Part shown: positions 33,323-39,547 of the stretch, in pieces
Layout of the letters: each line of letters opens with the position of its first letter
Position numbering within the stretch: position 1 is the first letter of the stretch
From: Pseudomonadota bacterium
Lineage (GTDB): Bacteria > Pseudomonadota > Gammaproteobacteria > Burkholderiales > Thiobacillaceae
Reading direction: 5' to 3'
NCBI GenBank assembly: GCA_021784115.1
Contig: JAJXTE010000008.1
Location: 1 to 39,547 of the forward strand
Length of the DNA: 39,547 nucleotides
Program-made: the position numbers and the translations under genes
The notes under the pieces: model-generated
What the model was told of the DNA's origin: nothing
The model's input: the letters and a program-made list of their open reading frames with translations, nothing else
The model's database searches: none

Positions 33323-33417
33323 GTTGCCGCACCCGGTGGTGAACGGATTCGGCTGCCCGGTGTTGTTTAGCTGCGAAAAATGACGCATCCCTGTTTTTTT
33401 TATGCCAGATTTAGACT

Positions 33418-33426
33418 TGGTATAGT
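33418..33426 (+). promoter_or_regulatory. Candidate extended -10 promoter of the phosphatase pair
   Basis: TG at 33418-33419, one base, then TATAGT at 33421-33426. A T8 run at 33394-33401 lies about 20 bp upstream, and no -35 is clear. The first ATG is 20 bp downstream. Confidence 0.4.
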
Positions 33427-33446
33427 CCAGTTCGCATCCAATTGAT

Positions 33447-34100
33447 ATGCATCATGTTTCGAAATCCGCCGCGACGCGCATCTGCATCATCCGCCACGGA
33501 GAAACAGACTGGAACGTGGAGAAGCGCATCCAGGGGCATACCGATATTCCGCTTAACGCGACCGGACAGGCGCAGGCGCTGGCGATGGCGTTCAATGCGG
33601 CGCATCACCGGTTTCATGCGGTCTACAGCAGCGACCTGGTGCGGGCAGTGGAAACGGCGCTGGCGCTGGCGCAACGCGAAAACCTGGAGGTGAAATTGCT
33701 GCCGCAGCTGCGCGAGCGGCATTTCGGGCTGTTTCAGGGCATCACCGCTGCGGAGGGCGCCGGGCTTCACCCGCAAGCGTATGCGCACTACGTGGCGCGC
33801 GACCTCGATTACGACTTCGAAACGGGCGAGTCGCTGCGCCGGTTCGCCGAACGGGTGGCGGGCGGCATCGACTGGCTGGTGCGGCATCACAGCGGGCAGA
33901 CGATTGCGGCGGTCTGCCACAGCGGCGTGCTGGACGTGGTGTATCGCCGCGCCACCGGACGGCCGCTTTCCACGCCGCGCGATTTCAAGATTCCCAACTG
34001 CGCGCTCAACTGGTTTCATTTCGACGCCCATGGCTGGCATCTGGAGGCGTGGGGCGACCGTCACCATTTGCACGACGTCCTGGCGGAGCCGCCGGAATGA
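33447..34100 (+). CDS. Histidine phosphatase-family protein
   Basis: A 217-residue member of the phosphoglycerate mutase-like superfamily (branch 1). The catalytic histidine is in IIRHGETDWN at about 14-23, followed by QGHTDIPLNATGQAQA, YSSDLVRAVETA, RERHFGLFQG with its acid, and VCHSG holding the second histidine. It is shorter than a true mutase and lacks the long inserts of GpmA, so a phosphatase is likelier: alpha-ribazole phosphatase, phosphoserine phosphatase or another; the substrate cannot be read from the sequence. The ATG at 33447 has no clear Shine-Dalgarno. Its stop overlaps the next start (ATGA at 34097-34100), so it is translated with gpmA. Confidence 0.82.
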   Translation: MHHVSKSAATRICIIRHGETDWNVEKRIQGHTDIPLNATGQAQALAMAFNAAHHRFHAVYSSDLVRAVETALALAQRENLEVKLLPQLRERHFGLFQGITAAEGAGLHPQAYAHYVARDLDYDFETGESLRRFAERVAGGIDWLVRHHSGQTIAAVCHSGVLDVVYRRATGRPLSTPRDFKIPNCALNWFHFDAHGWHLEAWGDRHHLHDVLAEPPE

Positions 34101-34822
34101 ACGTACCGGCAGAATGGCTGGTGCTGTTTCGCCACGGCCACAGCGAATGGAATCTCTCCGACCGGTTCACCGGCTGGACCGACATTCCGCTGACCGAAGT
34201 CGGCCTCGCCGAGGCGGCTGCGGCGGGGCGGCGGCTGGCGCAGGCCGGCTTTGTCTTCGACGAGGTGCATGGCTCGGCGCTGCAGCGCAGCCGCCAGACC
34301 GTCGCGGCGCTGCTGGCCGCGATGGGCACACCCGACGTGCCGCTGTTCACGACCTGGCGCCTGAACGAACGGCATTACGGCGCACTGCAGGGCATGAACA
34401 AGCGCGAAATCTTTTCAACCTGGGGCGAAGAAGCATCCCGCCGCTGGTGGCGCGGCTATTTCGAACCGCCGCCGCCGCTCGATCCGGACGATCTGCGCCA
34501 TCCGCGTCTCGATCCGCTGTATGCGGCGCTGGACCCCAAGGATCTGCCGGCCAGCGAAAGCCTGCGCGACTGCCAGCGGCGCATGCTGCCGTATTGGAAC
34601 GAGGTGCTGGTGCCCAAGCGGCGGGCCGGTCGGCGGCTGCTGGTGGTGAGCCATGGCAATACGCTGCGCGGCCTGGTGATGCACCTGGACGGTCTGAGTC
34701 CCGACGCGATGGAGCGCGTGGAGATTCCGTCCGGGGTACCGCTGGTCTATCGCTTCGACGCGGCGGGCGCTGTGCGCGGGCACGCGTGGCTGGACATCCC
34801 GGCCTCAGCCCCCGCCGCCTGA
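34097..34822 (+). CDS. gpmA: 2,3-bisphosphoglycerate-dependent phosphoglycerate mutase
   Basis: A 241-residue enzyme interconverting 3- and 2-phosphoglycerate. FRHGHSEWNL carries the catalytic H13; RFTGWTDIPLTEVG, LNERHYGALQGMNK and VVSHGNTLRGLVMHLDG follow, and IPSGVPLVY at the C terminus is typical. Residue 15 is His where many GpmA have Glu or Gln; the catalytic set itself is intact. The length is near E. coli GpmA (250). The ATG at 34097 overlaps the upstream phosphatase stop. The gene is convergent with ald, one base between stops. Confidence 0.92.
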   Translation: MNVPAEWLVLFRHGHSEWNLSDRFTGWTDIPLTEVGLAEAAAAGRRLAQAGFVFDEVHGSALQRSRQTVAALLAAMGTPDVPLFTTWRLNERHYGALQGMNKREIFSTWGEEASRRWWRGYFEPPPPLDPDDLRHPRLDPLYAALDPKDLPASESLRDCQRRMLPYWNEVLVPKRRAGRRLLVVSHGNTLRGLVMHLDGLSPDAMERVEIPSGVPLVYRFDAAGAVRGHAWLDIPASAPAA

Positions 34823-34823
34823 A

Positions 34824-35903
34824 TCAGCTTGTTCCGAGGTCCTGCGCCAGCCCGGCGTGGGTGATCTTTCCCGCATGCACGTGCAGCCCCGCCTTCAGGC
34901 CGGCATCCGCAGCCAGTGCCGCCAGGCCTTCGGCCGCCAGCGCCTGCACGTAGGGCAGGGTCGCATGGGTGAGCGCCTTGGTGGAGGTGCGGGCCACGGC
35001 GCCGGGCATGTTGGTGACGCAGTAGTGGACGATGCCCTCCGCCACGAAGAAAGGGTCGCTGTGGGTGGTGGGGCGCGAGGTCTCGGCGATGCCCCCCTGG
35101 TCGATGGCGACGTCGACCAGCACCGAGCCCGGGGGCATCCGCTTCAACGACGCGAGGCTGATCAGGCGCGGTGCATGGCGGCCGGGAATCTGCGCGGCGC
35201 CGATGACGATGTCGGCGTTCTCGAGGCTGTCGTCGATGGCATCGGGCGAGGAAAAGCGTGTTTCCACTCGCGCGCCGAACTGGGTTTCGGCGTGGGCGAG
35301 CTTGTCGGTCTGGCGGTCGATCAGCGTGATGCGTGCGCCTAGCCCGACCGCCGTGCGCGCCGCGCTCATGCCCACCACCCCGGCGCCGATGATGAGCACC
35401 CGCCCGGGCGGCACGCCGGGCAGGCCCGTGATCAGCTTGCCGCTGCCGCCGTGCGAGGTGTGCAGCCCCAGCGCGCCCATCTGCGGCGCCAGCCGCCCGG
35501 CGATGTCGGACATCGGCTGCAGCAGCGGCAGGCCGCCGCCGGCCTTGCTCACGGTTTCGTAGGCGATCGCCGTCACGCCGCGCGCCATCAGTTCGCGCGC
35601 CAGCTCCGGCGCGGCGGCGAGGTGAAGGTAACAGAACAGCAGTTGTCCCGCGTGCAGCTGCTTCACTTCGTCGGGCTGCGGCTCCTTCACCTTCACCACC
35701 AGCTCCGCAGCCCAGACATCGGCGGTGCCGACGATCGACACGCCGGCGGCACGATAGGCGTCGTCGGAGAATCCTGCCGCCACGCCCGCTCCGGTCTCGA
35801 CGTTGACGGTGTGGCCTGCCTCGGTGAGAACACGCGCACCCTCGGGGGCGAGCGCCACCCGGTATTCGTGGTTCTTGATTTCTCTTGGAATGCCGATATG
35901 CAT
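34824..35903 (-). CDS. ald: Alanine dehydrogenase
   Basis: A 359-residue NAD-dependent enzyme that interconverts L-alanine with pyruvate and ammonia. The N-terminal MHIGIPREIKNHEYRVALAP has R15; K73 (VKVKEPQ) and H94 (YLHLAA) match the pyruvate-binding residues. The NAD fold is at about 165-185 (RVLIIGAGVVGMSAARTA). The aspartate of DVAIDQGG is the last active-site residue. YCVTNMPGAVARTSTKALTHATLPY at the C terminus is typical. It is slightly shorter than the usual 370. Upstream, to the TIGR03790 gene, there are 67 bp without features. Confidence 0.95.
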   Translation of the reverse strand: MHIGIPREIKNHEYRVALAPEGARVLTEAGHTVNVETGAGVAAGFSDDAYRAAGVSIVGTADVWAAELVVKVKEPQPDEVKQLHAGQLLFCYLHLAAAPELARELMARGVTAIAYETVSKAGGGLPLLQPMSDIAGRLAPQMGALGLHTSHGGSGKLITGLPGVPPGRVLIIGAGVVGMSAARTAVGLGARITLIDRQTDKLAHAETQFGARVETRFSSPDAIDDSLENADIVIGAAQIPGRHAPRLISLASLKRMPPGSVLVDVAIDQGGIAETSRPTTHSDPFFVAEGIVHYCVTNMPGAVARTSTKALTHATLPYVQALAAEGLAALAADAGLKAGLHVHAGKITHAGLAQDLGTS

Positions 35904-35970
35904 GACGGGTCTCGCGCAGGGGAAACCCCAGCAGCATAACCCTAGCCGCTGCGCGCCAGAAGCGTGCGGT

Positions 35971-37245
35971 TTATTGCGCCGGCACGGAAGCGGTGCGGCG
36001 CTCGAAGCGGTAATACGCGGGCGGAACGTGGTCGAGCCTGACCTGGCGCGTGCCCCAGGCGATGGCCAGGCGTCCGACGCTGCGGTAGGGGCCGATCATC
36101 GACGGTGCGGCCTGCACGTCGTAGAGCCCGGGCGCGAGCAGGCGTGCCGACAGGCTCAGGCCGCCGTCGCGGGCGTCGTGGGCGATGCCGGCAAACGGGC
36201 GCGCCAGCGGCTCGCCGATGAATATCCCCTGGCCTGGCATCTGCACGCTCTTCCAGTAGGCTTCGATCAGGGTTTCACCCTGCAGGTAGCGCGCCATGAC
36301 GATGCCGGGAACCGGAAACTTCGCCGCGAAGTTGCAGGGCTCGACCACCGCGCCGTAGCTGCCGGTGGCACCGGCTTCCAGCCACCGCAGGCTGCTCATT
36401 TGTGAGCCGCCGAACAGGACGCCGCCGGCCGAGGTGAGGTGGTCGGCGATGGCGCCGGGCAGGAAGGTGTTGCTGTCGAGCGCGGGCACCTGGGTCAGGC
36501 CGGTGAAGTAGAACATCACGTCGGACTTGTTTTCGAGCGCGTTGGCCTCGACGATTTCGGTCGGCATGATGCGCTGCATCAGCATGTGCACGGTCTCGTA
36601 TCCGGCGGCGCGCACGTTGCGATTCTTGTCGCTCGTGCTGACAAGATAGGCGGTGCCCGCCGGGTTGCTGCCGTCGGCGGCGACGCCGCGGTCGATCAGC
36701 TTCCTGGCTTCGGCCACGCTGGCGGCAGCCAGGCTCATGGTCGGGCGGATTCGATACGTGGCATAGGGGCGCGCCACGTCGCTGTTGAAATACGGGCTGG
36801 GCTGAGTCGGCTTGCAGGTGTGGGCGCAATAGGCGGGGTCGAAGCCGAAGGCGAAGGCGGACGTGATCGACATGCAGTCTACCCGGTACGGCTGCGCCCA
36901 GGTCAGCGCAAAGGCCTGAACCTGCCTGGGTGTGATGCGGTCGACGCGGCGCTTGAGGTTGACGAATTCCGCGCGCGTGAGCGTGCTGCGTCCGGGTTTG
37001 AACCGCACGTGAATCAGGTTGGCGGCGGGAATGCCGCGCTTCTCCCGGTAATACGCGGCGATCGCCACGCTGTCGGGGTCGTCGTCGTTGACGATCACGC
37101 CCAGCTGGTCGGCGCTGAGGCCGGGTTGCGGAAAGTCGGTCAGCACAGGCTCCGACGGCGCGGCCTGCGCGCCGGTCTGCAGCAGCAGGGCCGCGACGAC
37201 ACCCCGCAACAACCGCAGCGGGTTCAGGCGAGCCGTTGCACGCAT
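35971..37245 (-). CDS. TIGR03790-family exported protein of unknown function
   Basis: A 424-residue protein. Residues 1-28 form a signal peptide ([18 protein letters not shown]), so it is exported. The pattern [33 protein letters not shown] at the N terminus, [47 protein letters not shown] and [22 protein letters not shown] is the one I know from TIGR03790. Its biochemical role is unknown; the alternating strands and late Gly-rich turns recall a caspase/gingipain-like fold, an inference only. Cysteines at about 124, 139 and 143 could form a disulphide. Its first 22 bp overlap the end of pyrD, so the two are probably transcribed together. Confidence 0.78.
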   Translation of the reverse strand: MRATARLNPLRLLRGVVAALLLQTGAQAAPSEPVLTDFPQPGLSADQLGVIVNDDDPDSVAIAAYYREKRGIPAANLIHVRFKPGRSTLTRAEFVNLKRRVDRITPRQVQAFALTWAQPYRVDCMSITSAFAFGFDPAYCAHTCKPTQPSPYFNSDVARPYATYRIRPTMSLAAASVAEARKLIDRGVAADGSNPAGTAYLVSTSDKNRNVRAAGYETVHMLMQRIMPTEIVEANALENKSDVMFYFTGLTQVPALDSNTFLPGAIADHLTSAGGVLFGGSQMSSLRWLEAGATGSYGAVVEPCNFAAKFPVPGIVMARYLQGETLIEAYWKSVQMPGQGIFIGEPLARPFAGIAHDARDGGLSLSARLLAPGLYDVQAAPSMIGPYRSVGRLAIAWGTRQVRLDHVPPAYYRFERRTASVPAQ

Positions 37246-38234
37246 TCCCGTACCAGTGCCGGCCCGCGATAGATCACGCCGGAATACAGCTGAACCAGCG
37301 ACGCGCCGGCATCGATCTTTTCGCGCGCATCGTCGCCCGAGAGAATGCCGCCGACGCCGATGATCGGCACCTCGTTTTTCAGGTGGCGCGCCAGTTCGCG
37401 CACCACCCGGGTAGATGCCGCGCGCACCGGTGCGCCGGACAGGCCGCCCGTCTCCTCGGCATTCGGCAGGCCGGCGACCGCATCCCGGGCGACGGTGGTG
37501 TTGGTGGCGATCACCGCGTCGATGCGGTGCATCATCAGCAGCGCGGCGATCGCGGCGATCTGCGCGTCGTCCAGATCGGGTGCGATCTTCAATGCGATCG
37601 GCACATACATGCCATGTTGCTGCGCAAGCTCGGACTGCCGCATCTTGATCGCCGACAGCAGCGCATCGAGTGCCTCGTCCTTCTGCAGTTCGCGCAGGTT
37701 CTGCGTGTTGGGCGAGGAGATGTTCACCGTCACGTAGCGGGCATGCGCGTAGACCTTGTCGAGGCAGGCCAGGTAATCGTCCACCGCGTGCTCGTTCGGC
37801 GTGTCCTTGTTCTTGCCGATGTTGATGCCGAGCACGCCCTTGAAGCCGCTGCTCGCGACGTTGTTCACGAGGTTGTCGACGCCCAGGTTGTTGAAGCCCA
37901 TTCGGTTGATGATGGCCTCGGCCGCGGGCAGGCGGAACAGGCGCGGTTTCGGGTTGCCCGGCTGCGGGCGCGGGGTGACCGTGCCGATCTCGATGAAGCC
38001 GAAGCCGAGCGCCGCCAGCGCGTTGATGTGGGCGCCGTTCTTGTCGAGCCCGGCCGCAAGGCCCACCGCGTTGGGAAAATCAATGCCCATCACCTGCACG
38101 GGTCTGCCCGTCGCGCGCGGCAACAGTCCCAGCAGGCCGAGCCGCTGCGCGAGGTCGAGGCCGGACAGGGTCAGGCCGTGCGCGTCCTCGGGGTCAAGGC
38201 TGAACAGGGCGGGGCGCAGAAGTGAATAAAGCAT
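37224..38234 (-). CDS. pyrD: Dihydroorotate dehydrogenase, quinone type (class 2)
   Basis: A 336-residue, FMN-containing, membrane-associated enzyme oxidising dihydroorotate to orotate with quinone. The N-terminal helix ([19 protein letters not shown]) marks class 2. [51 protein letters not shown] and the catalytic serine motif VNISSPNT (S173/S174) follow. ATNTTVAR and [26 protein letters not shown] bind FMN and phosphate. The length equals E. coli PyrD (336). I chose the ATG at 38234, because the open frame to 38378 adds non-homologous sequence. Confidence 0.96.
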   Translation of the reverse strand: MLYSLLRPALFSLDPEDAHGLTLSGLDLAQRLGLLGLLPRATGRPVQVMGIDFPNAVGLAAGLDKNGAHINALAALGFGFIEIGTVTPRPQPGNPKPRLFRLPAAEAIINRMGFNNLGVDNLVNNVASSGFKGVLGINIGKNKDTPNEHAVDDYLACLDKVYAHARYVTVNISSPNTQNLRELQKDEALDALLSAIKMRQSELAQQHGMYVPIALKIAPDLDDAQIAAIAALLMMHRIDAVIATNTTVARDAVAGLPNAEETGGLSGAPVRAASTRVVRELARHLKNEVPIIGVGGILSGDDAREKIDAGASLVQLYSGVIYRGPALVRECVQRLA

Positions 38235-38392
38235 GGTGCGGATGATGGGTATTGCGTGCCTGCGAGTGTAACAGGGGAAACGGCGCCAGGCTGCCGCCCG
38301 GCGGCCGGTCGGTGTTATCCTGAACCTATGCGCGTGATGCGTGTCTCTTCGCTGCAATTCGCTTTTTTCAATCTCCACTCGTAGACAAGCCC

Positions 38393-39547
38393 ATGACTAC
38401 CCCGCATTTTCTGCAACGACTCGTATTGATTTTCAGTGTGCTGGTTGCGCCGCTCGCGTCGGCCGACACGATCCCGCCCCCGCCCGAAGTTGCCGCCAAG
38501 TCCTGGGTGCTGATGGACGCCGCCAGCGGCAACGTCCTGGCCGAGCACGACGGCGATGCGCGCCTGCCGCCGGCGAGCCTGACCAAGATGATGACGGCCT
38601 ACATCGCGACCCTGGAAATGCAGCGCGGCCGGATTCATCCGAACGACATGGTCACCATCAGCGAGAAGGCCTGGCGAACCGGCGGCTCCAAGATGTTCGT
38701 CGAGGTCGGCAAGCAGGTCTCGGTCGACGATCTCTTCCACGGCATCATCATCCAGTCGGGCAACGACGCCAGCATCGCGCTGGCCGAGCAGATCGCCGGC
38801 AGCGAGGAGGCGTTCACGTCGCTGATGAACGCCGAGGCGCAGCGCCTCGGGATGCGCAACACCCATTTCGTCGACGCCACCGGCCTGCCCAATCCCGGCC
38901 ACTATTCGAGCGCCCACGACATGGCCATCCTGGCGAGGGCCATCATCTATGCCGATCCCGCGCACTACGCGATCTACGCGCAGAAGCATTTCCTGTGGAA
39001 CGGCATCCAGCAGCCCAATCGCAACCTCCTGCTGTGGCGTGACGAAAGCGTCGACGGCCTGAAGACCGGCCACACCGAGGAAGCCGGCTACTGTCTGGTG
39101 GCGTCTGCCAAGAGGAATGGCGAACGCCTGATTGCTGCCGTGTTCGGCACCGACAGCGAAGCCGCGCGCGCGAACGAAACCGCCAAGCTGCTGGGCTACG
39201 GCTTCCGCTTCTTCGAGAGCAGGGTGTTCAACAAAAAGGGCGACGTGCTTGCCAATGCCCCCGTCTGGAAAGGCGCCGCCCGCACCGTCAAGGCCGGGCT
39301 CAACGCCGACCTGGCGGTCAGCGTGGCCCGGGGCGAGGCCGCCAAGCTCACCACCCAGCTCGTGCTGAAGCCGGAACTCATCGCCCCGGTGAAGGCGGGT
39401 GACGTCATCGGCAAGGTGGAGATCCGCCAGGGCGACAAGGTCATCAAGCAGGCCGACGTCGTCGCGATGGAAAGCGTCGAGCAGGGCGGCTTCTTCCGCC
39501 GCATGTGGGACAGCATCCGGCTGTTCTTCAAGGGGCTGTTCGGCTGA
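38393..39547 (+). CDS. dacC: D-alanyl-D-alanine carboxypeptidase (PBP5/6 type)
   Basis: A 384-residue low-molecular-mass penicillin-binding protein that trims the terminal D-Ala of peptidoglycan stem peptides in the periplasm. A signal peptide (about 1-24, [15 protein letters not shown]) precedes the catalytic domain with S62-x-x-K65 (SLTK), S122-G-N124 and K224-T-G226, all three motifs intact. A beta-rich C-terminal domain (about 270-365) is followed by an amphipathic membrane-anchor helix ([18 protein letters not shown]), typical of PBP5/6. The stop codon is the last three bases of the window, so the gene is complete. No strong Shine-Dalgarno is visible before the ATG at 38393. The symbol is by type; dacA is equally possible. 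Confidence 0.93.
   Translation: MTTPHFLQRLVLIFSVLVAPLASADTIPPPPEVAAKSWVLMDAASGNVLAEHDGDARLPPASLTKMMTAYIATLEMQRGRIHPNDMVTISEKAWRTGGSKMFVEVGKQVSVDDLFHGIIIQSGNDASIALAEQIAGSEEAFTSLMNAEAQRLGMRNTHFVDATGLPNPGHYSSAHDMAILARAIIYADPAHYAIYAQKHFLWNGIQQPNRNLLLWRDESVDGLKTGHTEEAGYCLVASAKRNGERLIAAVFGTDSEAARANETAKLLGYGFRFFESRVFNKKGDVLANAPVWKGAARTVKAGLNADLAVSVARGEAAKLTTQLVLKPELIAPVKAGDVIGKVEIRQGDKVIKQADVVAMESVEQGGFFRRMWDSIRLFFKGLFG

Noticed and set aside
33188-33388. 66-codon minus-strand frame covering the ccoN promoter
   Set aside because: It overlaps the ccoN start and the likely promoter, has no ribosome binding site and no known pattern.
33391-33402. T8 run as an intrinsic terminator
   Set aside because: No hairpin precedes it on the plus strand; it more likely belongs to the promoter upstream of the phosphatase pair.
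34097-34144. His at position 15 of GpmA (RHGH instead of RHGE) as a loss of function
   Set aside because: That position varies among mutases (Glu, Gln, His), and the catalytic His residues and the LNERHYG segment are intact.

Overview
The window is about 39.5 kb of GC-rich, tightly packed chromosomal DNA from a betaproteobacterium. The pyrG-kdsA-eno-ftsB order, the ZipA-like gene directly before ligA, the divergent ppsR/ppsA pair, the ccoNOQP-ccoG-fixH operon and the TIGR03790-type protein together suggest a Thiobacillus-like or related Nitrosomonadales/Hydrogenophilales organism. That placement is inferred from gene content and style, not from a search. There is no rRNA, tRNA, CRISPR array, insertion sequence or prophage, and no gene-free stretch reaches 300 bp.

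Layout. 1-4010: a YcaO gene cut by the window edge, a periplasmic TPR protein, an orphan SenB-type selenosugar synthase (TIGR04348), a TrmH-family RNA methyltransferase and the PEP synthase regulator PpsR. 4022-14730: a plus-strand run of ppsA, pyrG, kdsA (metal-dependent class), eno (TTG start), ftsB, a zipA-like gene, ligA and galU. 14732-16531: the NAD(P)HX repair enzyme on the minus strand, then a small DUF3330-type zinc-binding protein. 16560-25432: purL, ppc, an uncharacterised membrane-anchored coiled-coil protein and hemN. 25501-27126: a MASE1-GGDEF diguanylate cyclase whose start region holds a leader peptide, a start-codon hairpin and a nine-G tract. 27146-33213: a minus-strand cbb3 oxidase operon (ccoN-O-Q-P-G-fixH plus two small membrane proteins). 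33447-39547: two overlapping histidine-phosphatase genes (the second is gpmA), alanine dehydrogenase, a TIGR03790 protein, pyrD and a PBP5/6-type D,D-carboxypeptidase.

How the genes work together. Several act at the phosphoenolpyruvate node: gpmA and eno make PEP, ppsA regenerates it from pyruvate, PpsR switches PpsA, ppc draws PEP into oxaloacetate, and alanine dehydrogenase feeds pyruvate. A second theme is low-oxygen respiration: oxygen-independent heme synthesis (hemN), a c-di-GMP enzyme and the high-affinity cbb3 oxidase. A third is envelope growth and division (kdsA, galU, ftsB, zipA-like, dacC).

Points most worth a second look: CcoP carries a C-terminal OmpA-like peptidoglycan-binding domain; the cbb3 operon ends with two small membrane proteins, one with a cysteine tail, and no ccoI or ccoS is present here; the diguanylate cyclase start region has stacked control elements; purL has a perfect 10-bp hairpin ending 2 nt before its ATG; and the SenB-type gene has no senA or senC beside it.
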